NCBI RefSeq assembly: GCF_017052465.1
Contig: NZ_JAFHKT010000148.1
Span: 186,001 to 250,000, forward strand
Direction of reading: 5' to 3'
Source: Arthrobacter pascens
Lineage (GTDB): Bacteria > Actinomycetota > Actinomycetes > Actinomycetales > Micrococcaceae
Length of the DNA stretch: 64,000 bases
Position numbers and translations under genes: made by a program
Notes under the pieces: generated by a model
Told to the model about the DNA's origin: nothing
Databases searched by the model: none
What the model saw: only the letters and a program-made list of their open reading frames with translations
Shown: in pieces, positions 8,292-21,492 of the stretch
Layout of the letters: each line of letters starts with the position of its first letter
How positions within the stretch are numbered: position 1 is the first letter of the stretch

Positions 8292-9996
8292 CTACGCTCC
8301 AGGCAGCTGGTTCGGGATCCTCCGCTCGGGGACGGCCGTCATTTTGGGCCCGGAGTCTCAGCCTGCCCTCGTCCGGAAGGTCTGGGACCTGCTGCAGGGC
8401 GCGCCGGAGGTCCACGAGGTACTGCACGCAGTAACGGGGGGTCTGGGTGTGCCGCTGTCCCGGTGCCCGCAGTTTGGCATCATCGGCTTCCGCGAATCCT
8501 TGCGGGTCTTCCTGCGCGGCGAGCTCGAGCTGAGTGTCCAGCTGCCGACCGGCACGGTGAAGCTGGACGGCCGGAACGTCACCACGTGGACGGAGCGGTG
8601 GCTTGACTCTCCGGAGTGGTTCAGCCTGGCCGTCCCCGGAGTGCCGGACAAGAACGGCAAGACCGATGAAACCGGCCGGCCGGCTGCAACGGACCTTGAG
8701 CTGCCCGTGGCTGAAGGCGTGGTTCTACTTCAGTCGCTGCGGCTGGCCGTGGCCGGAACAGGAACTGCGGGAACCGGAACTGCCGCCGCGGCCTTAGCGG
8801 CGGCGGAAACGTCAGCGGAAACCCTGGCTGCAATGCCGGCGGGGGCCGGTGAGACGGTGTCTGATGAGACGCGGGTGGATGCGGTGGTTCCTGAGGAGCC
8901 GTTGCTTGAAGAACCGCAGCCTGACGAACCGCAGGCTGACGAGCCGGTGCGGGAAGACGACGGCAATCCTGGGGACCTGCCGCAGCCGGCCAGCGAACTG
9001 ACCAGTTCGTATGACCATCTGTGGGACAAGACCGTGGTGCGCAGCATCGAGGGTGCGGCGGTGCGGACCGGGGAAGACGCCGAGGAAGCACCAATGCACG
9101 GGGCTGCAGCCGCATCACAAGGTGCTGCAGACATTCCGGATGCGGCTGAATCTCCAGAAGCCGCGGCTCAAGATGCCGGGGCTGAACAGGCCGCAGCATC
9201 AGAAACCGGGCTTCCGGCAGCAGGCCCGGAAGCCGGCCCGCCGGCGGTCCCGGCGTCAGGCCCCGCGGCGGGCGGGCTGATCGATTCCGTGCCGTGGGCA
9301 ACGCGCAGTGACAACGGCCAGCGTCCTCCTGCACCGCCGTCGTTCATCCCGTTGCCGGATCTCGGCACCACGGCGGCGCCCGAGCCGCAGCCCGGGCAGG
9401 GCCAGCCGGAGACGCCGGCCCGTCCCGCCGAGGGCGACCACGACGGCCAGACGGTTTTGAAGAGTGAACTCAGGGCCGCGCCCGACCAGCCCCCGGCGGC
9501 ATCCGGCGCCGCGCCCGGCGGCGGTCCGCTGGCCGGCGGTCCCCTGGTACTGGCGCGGGTGTGCGCAGCGGGCCACGCGAACCCTCCCACCAACGGGCAG
9601 TGTTCCACGTGCGGTTCGCCGCTCCCCGACGTCGCTGTGCAGGTGCCCCGTCCCCGGCTGGGACAGGTGCGGCTCTCCACCGGCGAAGTGATTGGGCTGG
9701 AGGAGTCGCTCGTCATCGGCCGGCAGCCGTCCGTCTCCAGGGTCCAGGGCGGTGCCATGCCGCGGCTGGTCCAGGTGGCCAGCCCCGGCGGCGACATCTC
9801 GCGGTCCCACATCGAGGTCAGGCTCGAGGGCTGGCATGTGATGCTGTGCGACCTCAAGGCGACCAATGGCACGGTGCTGGTCCGCGAGGGCCAGCCGCCG
9901 CGACGCCTGGCCCAGAATGAAATGGCGATCGTCCTGGACGGGGACGTCGCAGAACTTGGCGACGACGTTTCGTTGCGTTTTGAGGAGATTCTTTGA
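8278..9996 (+). CDS. FHA domain protein with long Ala/Pro linker and zinc-ribbon-like motif
   Basis: A 572-residue cytoplasmic protein with no membrane helix. The N-terminal ~130 residues form a folded domain I do not recognise (starts MTAASYAPGSWFGILRSG). Some 290 residues of low-complexity Ala/Glu/Pro/Gly linker follow. A four-Cys/His ribbon-like segment (VCAAGHANPP...CSTCGSPLP) precedes a C-terminal FHA domain with conserved GRQPS, SRSH and ATNGT elements. The start at 8278 overlaps the phosphatase stop by 14 bases. Zinc ribbon plus FHA repeats the layout of the protein at 6109, without its membrane part. It is probably a phosphothreonine reader for the adjacent kinase; its target is unknown. 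Confidence 0.85.
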   Translation: MTAASYAPGSWFGILRSGTAVILGPESQPALVRKVWDLLQGAPEVHEVLHAVTGGLGVPLSRCPQFGIIGFRESLRVFLRGELELSVQLPTGTVKLDGRNVTTWTERWLDSPEWFSLAVPGVPDKNGKTDETGRPAATDLELPVAEGVVLLQSLRLAVAGTGTAGTGTAAAALAAAETSAETLAAMPAGAGETVSDETRVDAVVPEEPLLEEPQPDEPQADEPVREDDGNPGDLPQPASELTSSYDHLWDKTVVRSIEGAAVRTGEDAEEAPMHGAAAASQGAADIPDAAESPEAAAQDAGAEQAAASETGLPAAGPEAGPPAVPASGPAAGGLIDSVPWATRSDNGQRPPAPPSFIPLPDLGTTAAPEPQPGQGQPETPARPAEGDHDGQTVLKSELRAAPDQPPAASGAAPGGGPLAGGPLVLARVCAAGHANPPTNGQCSTCGSPLPDVAVQVPRPRLGQVRLSTGEVIGLEESLVIGRQPSVSRVQGGAMPRLVQVASPGGDISRSHIEVRLEGWHVMLCDLKATNGTVLVREGQPPRRLAQNEMAIVLDGDVAELGDDVSLRFEEIL

Positions 9997-11636
9997 GTTC
10001 CAAGCGGCCGGCAGCCCCGCCGCCCCACATCCCCGGTTTCACCTATGTCAGCCTGCTCGGATCGGGCGGGTTCTCCGACGTCTACCTGTATGAACAGGAC
10101 CGTCCGCGCCGCAAGGTGGCCGTGAAGGTCCTGCTTTCCGGCCTCAAGACGGAGGGCGCCCGGCGGAGGTTTGAGTCCGAGGCCAACCTCATGGCCCAGC
10201 TGTCCTCGCACCCGTTCATCGTCACCATCTTCGAAGCCGAGGTCACGGATGACGGGCACTCCTACCTCGCGATGGAATACTGCTCACGGCCCAGTTTGGA
10301 TGTCCGGTACCGGCGGCAGCGCTTCAGCGTCGATGAGGTCCTGGCCATCGGCATCCAGGTTGCCTCCGCCGTCGAGACCGCCCACCGGGCAGGCATAGCG
10401 CACCGCGACATCAAGCCCGCCAACATCCTGGTCACCGACTACAACCGCCCCGCGCTCACGGACTTCGGCATCTCCGGCACGCTCGGCGGCGCCGCGGACG
10501 AGGACGCGGGGATGTCCATCCCGTGGTCCCCGCCGGAACAGTTCCACGACGGAAACGTCGACGGCGTCCTGGTGGATGTCTGGGCGCTGGGCGCCACCCT
10601 GTACACGCTGCTGGCCGGCCGGTCACCGTTTGTCCTGCCGGGCGCGGACAACTCGCAACGCGAACTGATCTCGCGGATCACCAGCATGCCTGTGCCGCGC
10701 CTTGGCAGGGCGGACGTGCCCGAATCACTTGAGCTCGCCCTGGCAACGGCCATGGCAAAATCGGCGACCTCCCGCTATTCGTCGGCCCACGCCTTCGCCC
10801 TCGCGCTGCAGCGCATCCAGGCGGAGCTGAACCTGTCGGTCACACCGTTCGAAGTCCTCGAGGAGCGGCAGCAGGAGGACGACCACGCCGACGACGGCGT
10901 CGAGGAGACCCGGGTCCGCAACGTTGCTTCCATCGACCCGGAGAAAACGGGCAGCGCCCCGACCTTTCCGGCGCGGACGTGGCCGCTGATTGGCGGGCAG
11001 CAGAGTCCGTCTCCTGCGGCACAGCCAGCAGCGCCGCCGTCGGCCGTTCCGTGGACGTCGCCGTCGAAACCTTCTGCGGCGCCGGGCGCCCTGCCGGCGG
11101 CATTTCCGGCGCCGGCAGCGGACGACGGCGGTGACTGGGCTCAGGCCACCGTCCTCCGGAGCAGCCGGCCAGAGCCCGCACCGGGACCGGAGAACCCGGA
11201 GCCCGCACAGGACCACGGCAAACGGAACCTCTGGCTGGCCATTGCCGGAGGGACGCTCCTGGTGCTGGCCATTGTCGTGGGCATCATTGTCGCGTCCACC
11301 GCGCCGCAGCCCCAGGCGCTGCCGAGTGAGCAGCCCAGCAAGCCGCCGGCCGACGCCCTGGATGACGGCTCCGTGCCGGACGTCGCCAAACTCGCGGGCA
11401 GCGTCGGGGCCGGTGGCAAGGTGCGGTTCACCTGGACCAACCCGCAGCCAAAACAGGGTGACACGTACAAGTGGCGGATCAAGACCGTCAAGGGCGGCGG
11501 GAACTACCTGTCAACGACCGCGCCGCGCGTGGACGTCAGCGCCAATCCCGATGAACCCACATGCGTGCAGGTGATCATCGTGCGCAATGACGGCTCGGCA
11601 TCTCCTGCCGGGGAAGATTCCATCGCGTGCGTCTGA
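9993..11636 (+). CDS. Membrane Ser/Thr protein kinase with FN3-like ectodomain
   Basis: A 547-residue Hanks-type kinase. The glycine loop is GSGGFSDVY, the ATP lysine K45 (VAVKVL), the catalytic loop H137-R-D139 (HRDIKPANIL), the DFG Asp D157, and the activation-segment end PWSPPEQF; all are intact, so it should be active. A ~150-residue Pro/Ala juxtamembrane linker leads to one membrane helix (~413-436). A ~90-residue extracellular FN3-like domain follows (VRFTWTNPQPKQGDTYKWRI), in place of the PASTA repeats of PknB. The start is TTG at 9993, with AGGAG five bases upstream and a four-base overlap with the FHA gene. The ectodomain suggests sensing of, or docking to, an envelope partner such as the FN3 protein at the operon head. 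Confidence 0.93.
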   Translation: MSSKRPAAPPPHIPGFTYVSLLGSGGFSDVYLYEQDRPRRKVAVKVLLSGLKTEGARRRFESEANLMAQLSSHPFIVTIFEAEVTDDGHSYLAMEYCSRPSLDVRYRRQRFSVDEVLAIGIQVASAVETAHRAGIAHRDIKPANILVTDYNRPALTDFGISGTLGGAADEDAGMSIPWSPPEQFHDGNVDGVLVDVWALGATLYTLLAGRSPFVLPGADNSQRELISRITSMPVPRLGRADVPESLELALATAMAKSATSRYSSAHAFALALQRIQAELNLSVTPFEVLEERQQEDDHADDGVEETRVRNVASIDPEKTGSAPTFPARTWPLIGGQQSPSPAAQPAAPPSAVPWTSPSKPSAAPGALPAAFPAPAADDGGDWAQATVLRSSRPEPAPGPENPEPAQDHGKRNLWLAIAGGTLLVLAIVVGIIVASTAPQPQALPSEQPSKPPADALDDGSVPDVAKLAGSVGAGGKVRFTWTNPQPKQGDTYKWRIKTVKGGGNYLSTTAPRVDVSANPDEPTCVQVIIVRNDGSASPAGEDSIACV

Positions 11637-11720
11637 CGCCCGGCCCCGGACGCCCCGCGGGGCACGCCGGAGGCCCCGGGGCAAGACAGCCTGAACAGCT
11701 AACAAGGAGACACGGAAAAA

Positions 11721-12425
11721 ATGGGAGATCTTGCGGTAGATTTCTGCGGCGAGTGGTACGAGCCATCGGACGACGACGTCTTCAGCATCGGCCGTGAAGG
11801 CGACTTGGAGGTGGACGACAACCCCTACCTCCACCGCCGCTTCCTCCAGATTGCCAGGTACGACGGCATCTGGTGGCTCAGCAACGTCGGCAGCATGCTC
11901 TCGGCCACCGTGGCCGACGCCTCCGGCGGCATGCAGGCGTGGCTTTCGCCGGGCGCCCGGCTGCCCCTGGTCTTCAGCCACACCAACATCATCTTCACGG
12001 CGGGTCCCACCACCTATGAATTCAGCGTTCACGTGAAAACGCCCACCTTCCGGCAGGAAACCCGCGGGGACGACACCGCCGGGGACACCACCATCGGCCC
12101 GGTCGTGTTCACCGACTCCCAAAAGGCACTGATCGTCGCCCTCGCCGAGCCCATGCTGCGCAGGGACGGCACGGGATTCAGCGCCATACCGTCGTCCGCG
12201 GCGGCCGCGAAGACCCTCGGCTGGGCACTGACCAGGTTCAACCGGAAGCTCGACAACGTGTGCGACAAGCTGGACCGGGTGGGCGTGGCCGGCCTCAGGG
12301 GAGGGGGCGGCAAACTGGCCACCAACCGGCGTGCCCGGCTGGTGGAGCATGCCGTGACCTCGCACCTGGTGACCCCCGATGACCTGTACCTGATCGACAA
12401 GATGAGAGGGGTCGACGAAGGATGA
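11721..12425 (+). CDS. FHA-like protein with C-terminal winged-helix-like domain
   Basis: A 234-residue protein. Residues ~1-115 look like an FHA fold (FSIGREGDLEVDD... then ...TTYEFSVHV), but the phosphothreonine-binding residues are degenerate: LHRRFL stands where SRxH is expected and there is no clear NG pair. Residues ~130-225 (AAAKTLGWALTRFNRKLDNVC, then a basic RRARLVEHA helix) look like a winged-helix domain and may bind DNA or protein. It follows the kinase after 84 bases and has AGGAG at 11705-11709. Its stop overlaps the FtsK-like gene by ATGA. It may be a phosphorylation-independent adaptor or a regulator; this is inference. Confidence 0.75.
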   Translation: MGDLAVDFCGEWYEPSDDDVFSIGREGDLEVDDNPYLHRRFLQIARYDGIWWLSNVGSMLSATVADASGGMQAWLSPGARLPLVFSHTNIIFTAGPTTYEFSVHVKTPTFRQETRGDDTAGDTTIGPVVFTDSQKALIVALAEPMLRRDGTGFSAIPSSAAAAKTLGWALTRFNRKLDNVCDKLDRVGVAGLRGGGGKLATNRRARLVEHAVTSHLVTPDDLYLIDKMRGVDEG

Positions 12426-15400
12426 GAATCCGACTGACGCTGCGCCGTGATCCCGCCGAAGCCAAAGACCTTGCCGTCACAGTGGACGGCCTCGCCACCG
12501 TGGCCGACATCGCGGCGGAACTCTGGACCGCTGATCCGGGGCGGCGGAACGACCCCGCACCGCCGAACCTCTCGCTCCGCATCGACGAGGCGTTCGTGGC
12601 CGGTGGCATGCGCGGCCTCGTGCTCAACCGCGGCGACCACCTGCTGGAATCGGGCCTGCGGCCCGGATCGGTCGTATCCCTGACGCAGGTCAGCGAGCAG
12701 TTCGGCATCCCGGGAGCAGGCCAGGCGGCCGGCCGCGGCCCTGCCGCCGCGACGCTCCGCATCCTGTCGGGGCCCGACGTCGGGCGGGAGTTCTCGTTGC
12801 CGTCGGGCGCCAGCTACATCGGCCGGGACCGGGACGCGGACATCCGGCTCACGGACCCTCTCACGTCGAAGCGGCACGCACGCATCAGCGTGGGCGAGAG
12901 CGTGGAGATTGTGGACACGAACTCCGCCAACGGACTGCAGATGGGCGGGCTGCCCATCACCCGGGCCACGCTCAGCTCCTCGGACACCGTGACGCTGGGG
13001 GACACCGAGATCACGGTGGTGCCGCTGGCCCGCAGCGGCGCGGCAGCACCGACGTCGCCCCTGGTGGACTTCAACCGTTCGCCGCGGGTGGTGCCCCGGT
13101 TCGCTCCGGCCCGGCGGATGCCGCCGGCAGGACCGAAGCGCCCGGACCACCACGCCTTCCCCTACATCATGCTGATTGCCCCGCTGATCATGGGCGCCGT
13201 CCTCTTCACCGTGACGCAGAGCCTGCTGTCGATGCTCTTCGTGCTGATGATGCCGCTGTTCATCGTGGGGCACTACGTGGACCAGAAACTGCAGAGCAAG
13301 CGGGAACGAAAGGAACAGCTCAAGGAGTACCGGGAGTCCATGGCGGCGTTCCGGCAGGATCTCACCGCCCTGCAGCAGGTGGAACGGGCCGTCCGGCTGC
13401 AGGAGGCTCCATCGGTCAGCGACACAGTGGACTCGATTTACAAGCTCGGACCGCTGCTCTGGACCCATCGTCCTGAGCACCCCGGCTTCCTGGGCCTTCG
13501 CTTCGGGCTCGGGACCGCGCCGTCGCGGATTCCGATTGAGGAGCCGAACACCTCGGCGACGGACGCGGAGTACCGGCTCGAGATCCAGGCGTGCCTGGAC
13601 CAGTTCCGGGAGATCGAGGGCGTGCCCGTGGTGTCCCAGCTGCGCTCGTCCGGCGCCTTCGGACTGGCCGGCCCGCGCGGGCTGGTGGACGATGTGGCCC
13701 GCGGCATGGTGCTGCAGCTGGTGGGACTCCATTCGCCCGCCGAGGTTGCCGTGGCGGCCATCACCTCCACCCGTTCGCGGGAACGCTGGAACTGGCTGCA
13801 GTGGCTTCCGCACGTCGGCTCGAGCCACAGCCCGCTCCCCGGCGACCACCTGGCCACGGGATCGGCCAGCGGGGCGAGCCTGCTGGCACGCCTCGAGGAA
13901 CTGGTGGAATCCCGCGAATCCAAGCTGCAGTCGCCGGGCCCGGCTCCCAGGCCCGGCATCCACGGCGACGACGGGGAAATTCCGGCCCCGGTGCTGCCCT
14001 CGGTCCTGGTCATCATCGAGGATGACGCCCCTGTGGACCGTGGACGGCTCACCCGGCTGGTGGAACGCGGGCCCGACTCCGGAGTGCACGTTCTGTGGGT
14101 GGCCACCGGTGTGGAAGCGCTTCCCGCCGCGTGCCGCGACTTCATGGAGGTCGACGGCGAACACGGCACCACCACCGGGCAGGTGAGGCTGGGACGCCAT
14201 ACGTACCCCGTCAGCTGCGAAAGCCTCGACGCCGAACTCGCGGGCCAGCTGGCCCGCATGCTTTCGCCCGTGGTCGACGCCGGGAAGCCCCTGGAGGACG
14301 ACTCGAACCTGCCGCGGGCCGTGTCCTACGCGGCGCTGATCGGCAAGGACTTCCTGGACAACCCCGACGCGGTGGTTGAACGCTGGCAGGAGAATAACTC
14401 CGTCCGGTCCACCGCTGTCGCGAACCGCAAGGACAACGGATCCCTGCGCGCCCTGGTGGGATCCAAGGGCGTCGAGCCGCTGTACCTGGACCTCAAGAAC
14501 GAAGGGCCCCACGCGCTGGTCGGCGGCACCACCGGCGCCGGCAAGTCCGAGTTCCTGCAGTCCTGGGTGCTGGGCATGGCCACCGCCTACAGTCCGGACC
14601 GGGTCAGTTTTCTGTTCGTGGACTACAAGGGCGGCGCCGCCTTCGCGGACTGCCTGCACTTGCCGCACACGGTGGGCCTGGTCACCGACCTTTCCCCGCA
14701 CCTGGTGCGCCGCGCGCTGACCTCCCTCCGCGCAGAGCTTCACTATCGTGAACGCCTGCTGAACCGGAAGAAGGCCAAGGACCTGCTGGCCCTGCAGCGC
14801 GACGCCGATCCCGAGGCGCCGCCCTACCTGGTGATCGTGGTGGACGAGTTCGCTGCCCTGGCCACGGAAGTGCCGGAATTCGTGGACGGAGTGGTTGACG
14901 TCGCCGCGCGTGGCCGGTCGCTCGGGCTGCACCTGATCCTCGCGACGCAGCGCCCGGCCGGTGTCATCAAGGAGAGCCTGCGCGCCAACACCAACCTCCG
15001 GGTGGCGCTGCGGATGGCCGATGAGGACGATGCCACGGACATCCTGGGCGTGCCGGACGCCGCCTACTTCGATCCCTCCATTCCGGGGCGCGGCGCGGCG
15101 AAGACCGGTCCGGGCCGCATCCAGGGGTTCCAGACCGGCTATGCCGGCGGCTGGACCACGGAGCGGCCGCAGCGCCCGCAGATCGACATAGTGGAGATGG
15201 CCTTTGGTTCCGGCCCCGTCTGGGAAACCCCGGCTCCGGAGACTGCCGTCAGGGAAGAACCCGCAGGGCCCAACGACATTGCCAGGATGACGGCCAACGT
15301 CATCCGGGCCGCGGACATGCTGGCCATCGAACCGCCGCGGAAGCCGTGGCTCAATGAGCTGGCCATGACCTATGACTTCTCGCTGCTGCCCAACCCCCGC

Positions 15401-16879
15401 ACCGACGAGCGGCTGCTGCTCGGCGTCGCCGACGATCCTGCCCACCAGGATCAGCCCACGGTCTTCTACGAGCCGGATCAGGACGGCAACATGGCCATCT
15501 ACGGCACGGGCGGTTCGGGCAAGTCGGCGGCCCTGCGGGGCATCGCCATCGCGGCGGCCGTGACGCCGCGCGGCGGCCCGGTCCATGTGTACGGCATCGA
15601 CAGCGGTTCCGCCGGCCTGACGATGCTCGAGGAGCTCCCGCACGTGGGCGAGATCATCGACGGCGACGACGCCGAGCGTGTGGGCCGGCTGCTGCGCTGG
15701 CTCCGCGACCTCGCCGAGGACCGGGCCGCCCGCTTCGCCGAAGTCCGGGCATCCACGATCGTGGAATACCGGAAGCTGGCCGGCATGCCGGACGAGAAGC
15801 GCATCTTCGTGCTCGTGGACGGCATGTCCGCCTTCCGGGAAGCCTATGAATACACGCGGCTGTCCGGGCTGTGGGACATCTTCCTGCAGCTGGCAACCGA
15901 CGGCCGTCCCCTGGGCATCCACCTGGTTGTTGCCGGTGACCGGCCCAACTCCGTCCCGCCGTCGTTGCTTGCCTCCATCCAGCGCCGGCTGGTGCTGCGG
16001 CTGTCCTCCGAGGATGACTACATGACAATGGACGTCCCGAAGGATGTCCTGGGCAAGGCCTCGCCTCCCGGGCGCGGCCTCCTCGGCGGCCACGAGGTGC
16101 AGCTGGCCGTCCTGGGCGGCAACTCCAACCTGGCCCTGCAGGCCCGGGAGGTCCACAAGCTCAGCGAGGCCATGCTTCGCCAGGGCGTCGAGCGGGCTCC
16201 GCGGATTGAGCGGCTGCCGGAGCAGGTGGACCTGGATATCCTGCCCGCCGGTCGGCCGGACCAGCCCGTCGTCGGCATCGATGACGAGACGCTCCAGCCC
16301 GCCGTCCTCATGGCCAAGGGCGCCCTGCTGCTCGCCGGGCCCCCTGGATCCGGGCGGACCGTGGCGCTGGTGACCCTGGCCTACGCGCTGCGCCGGTCGA
16401 ACCCGGATGCCGAACTGGTGTACATCGCCTCGCGGAGATCGGCCGTGGCGTCATTGCCCGTCTGGAACCGTTCGCTGGTGGGGGCCGACGACGTCGAGGA
16501 GGCGGTCGAGGCGCTGACGGACCATTCCTCGGCCAATCCGGGGAAGCTGGCCGTCTTCATCGAGGGGCTCACGGAGTTCACTGGCACCCTCGCGGAATCC
16601 GGCGTCGAGCGGCTCGTCACGTCCTCGATCAAGGCCGACCAGTGGGTGGTGGGCGAATCCGAGACGTCCACCTGGTCCTCTGCATGGTCACTGGCCCAGC
16701 CGTTCAAGTCCGGAAGGCGCGGACTCCTGATCAACCCGGGGGACATGGACGGCGACAGCCTGCTCAACACCTCACTCGGGAGGGTCAGTTCCGACTTCAT
16801 TCCGGGAAGGGGCTACATCGTCGGCAGGGGCAAGGTGCGCAAACTCCAGATCGCCCTGCCGCCGGAAAACCGGCAGTAG
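12422..16879 (+). CDS. EssC/EccC-like FtsK-SpoIIIE triple ATPase with FHA domain
   Basis: A 1485-residue membrane ATPase. Residues 1-95 resemble a ubiquitin-like or FHA-related module. An FHA domain is at ~125-200 (YIGRDRDADIRL, SKRHARIS, NSANG). Two membrane helices lie at ~247-290, followed by three FtsK/SpoIIIE ATPase domains. D1 has intact Walker A (GGTTGAGKSEF, ~701) and Walker B (VIVVDEF). D2 has Walker A GTGGSGKSAA (~1028) with Walker B FVLVDG. D3 is degenerate (GPPGSGRT, Lys to Arg, ~1306). FHA-TM-TM-D1-D2-D3 and the length (~1480) match EssC of Firmicutes type VII secretion better than mycobacterial EccC. It is the likely motor of the operon. DNA translocation is less likely because the C-terminal FtsK gamma domain is absent. 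Confidence 0.9.
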   Translation: MRIRLTLRRDPAEAKDLAVTVDGLATVADIAAELWTADPGRRNDPAPPNLSLRIDEAFVAGGMRGLVLNRGDHLLESGLRPGSVVSLTQVSEQFGIPGAGQAAGRGPAAATLRILSGPDVGREFSLPSGASYIGRDRDADIRLTDPLTSKRHARISVGESVEIVDTNSANGLQMGGLPITRATLSSSDTVTLGDTEITVVPLARSGAAAPTSPLVDFNRSPRVVPRFAPARRMPPAGPKRPDHHAFPYIMLIAPLIMGAVLFTVTQSLLSMLFVLMMPLFIVGHYVDQKLQSKRERKEQLKEYRESMAAFRQDLTALQQVERAVRLQEAPSVSDTVDSIYKLGPLLWTHRPEHPGFLGLRFGLGTAPSRIPIEEPNTSATDAEYRLEIQACLDQFREIEGVPVVSQLRSSGAFGLAGPRGLVDDVARGMVLQLVGLHSPAEVAVAAITSTRSRERWNWLQWLPHVGSSHSPLPGDHLATGSASGASLLARLEELVESRESKLQSPGPAPRPGIHGDDGEIPAPVLPSVLVIIEDDAPVDRGRLTRLVERGPDSGVHVLWVATGVEALPAACRDFMEVDGEHGTTTGQVRLGRHTYPVSCESLDAELAGQLARMLSPVVDAGKPLEDDSNLPRAVSYAALIGKDFLDNPDAVVERWQENNSVRSTAVANRKDNGSLRALVGSKGVEPLYLDLKNEGPHALVGGTTGAGKSEFLQSWVLGMATAYSPDRVSFLFVDYKGGAAFADCLHLPHTVGLVTDLSPHLVRRALTSLRAELHYRERLLNRKKAKDLLALQRDADPEAPPYLVIVVDEFAALATEVPEFVDGVVDVAARGRSLGLHLILATQRPAGVIKESLRANTNLRVALRMADEDDATDILGVPDAAYFDPSIPGRGAAKTGPGRIQGFQTGYAGGWTTERPQRPQIDIVEMAFGSGPVWETPAPETAVREEPAGPNDIARMTANVIRAADMLAIEPPRKPWLNELAMTYDFSLLPNPRTDERLLLGVADDPAHQDQPTVFYEPDQDGNMAIYGTGGSGKSAALRGIAIAAAVTPRGGPVHVYGIDSGSAGLTMLEELPHVGEIIDGDDAERVGRLLRWLRDLAEDRAARFAEVRASTIVEYRKLAGMPDEKRIFVLVDGMSAFREAYEYTRLSGLWDIFLQLATDGRPLGIHLVVAGDRPNSVPPSLLASIQRRLVLRLSSEDDYMTMDVPKDVLGKASPPGRGLLGGHEVQLAVLGGNSNLALQAREVHKLSEAMLRQGVERAPRIERLPEQVDLDILPAGRPDQPVVGIDDETLQPAVLMAKGALLLAGPPGSGRTVALVTLAYALRRSNPDAELVYIASRRSAVASLPVWNRSLVGADDVEEAVEALTDHSSANPGKLAVFIEGLTEFTGTLAESGVERLVTSSIKADQWVVGESETSTWSSAWSLAQPFKSGRRGLLINPGDMDGDSLLNTSLGRVSSDFIPGRGYIVGRGKVRKLQIALPPENRQ

Positions 16880-16965
16880 GGATTTGGTGATCCGCGGGAG
16901 CGTGTAGGAAGATACCCGGGACAAATTCCGGCGCGGGGGAGCCCCGGCTCGCCCAGCAAAGGTAA

Positions 16966-20804
<3,839 letters not shown>

Positions 20805-20887
20805 GCGGAACACCGGCCCCAGCCCGGCCCGGTGATACTTCCGTCACGGAAACGCCTGTTTCGCGCGGGGCACCCGGCTGGCGGACC

Positions 20888-20902
20888 TAGCATTGACAGG
20901 TG
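20888..20902 (+). promoter_or_regulatory. Leaderless -10 promoter of the GNAT gene
   Basis: TAGCAT (20888-20893), six bases, then the GTG start at 20900. No ribosome binding site is present, so the transcript is probably leaderless. Confidence 0.5.
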
Positions 20903-21403
20903 CAGCCGCAGATCATTGTCCGTCCAGCCGTCCCCGCCGACTACGGGGCGATAGCGCGTATTACCCGCGACTCCTACTTGGCGGCGGGATACTTTGACAG
21001 CGCAGACCACCCGTACATGAAGCAGATCCAGGACGTGGCCAGGCGGGCGGCGCAGGCAACCATCTGGGTCGCCGAGCGGGACGGGCAGGTTGTGGGCTCC
21101 GTTACGCTGGCCGTCGCCGGCGAGCCGTATGCGGACATCGCACTCGACGACGAACTCGAATTCCGGATGCTGGTGGTGGACCCGGCGGTGCAGCGCAGCG
21201 GTGCGGGCCGGGCGATGGTTGAAGCCATCATCGGGCACGCCAGGTCGCTGGACGGCATCCGCGCCGTGGCACTGACCACCGGCGGGACCTGGGAGAGCGC
21301 CCACGGACTGTACCGGAAGACAGGCTTCCATCGCGTTCCCGAGCGGGACTGGTTCGTGCCGGACACCGACATAAAGCTGCTGGTTTTCCGGCTGGACGTC
21401 TGA
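20900..21403 (+). CDS. GNAT family N-acetyltransferase
   Basis: A 167-residue single GNAT domain. Beta strands and the acetyl-CoA loop are visible: FRMLVVDPAVQRSGAGRAMVE matches the motif A pattern (V..QR.G.G..L). A catalytic-region NG-like strand (GLYRKTGFHRVPERDWF) lies near the C-terminus. The family transfers acetyl groups to amines; the substrate is unknown. The GTG at 20900 follows a -10 element by six bases. It stands alone between the phosphatase gene and a RidA-family gene. Confidence 0.85.
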   Translation: MQPQIIVRPAVPADYGAIARITRDSYLAAGYFDSADHPYMKQIQDVARRAAQATIWVAERDGQVVGSVTLAVAGEPYADIALDDELEFRMLVVDPAVQRSGAGRAMVEAIIGHARSLDGIRAVALTTGGTWESAHGLYRKTGFHRVPERDWFVPDTDIKLLVFRLDV

Positions 21404-21492
21404 CCGACCTAGAGTGGTGCCGACTCATTCCCCGGCCCATGCCCAGGTGCGAAACCACCAGGCCGGCATGCGGCCCCAGTGAAAGGCGCACC

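Noticed and set aside
12029-16156. A 1375-residue open frame on the minus strand
   Set aside because: It lies antisense to the FtsK-like gene. It is Arg/His/Gln-rich, lacks any domain and has no ribosome site. Such shadows are common in GC-rich coding DNA.
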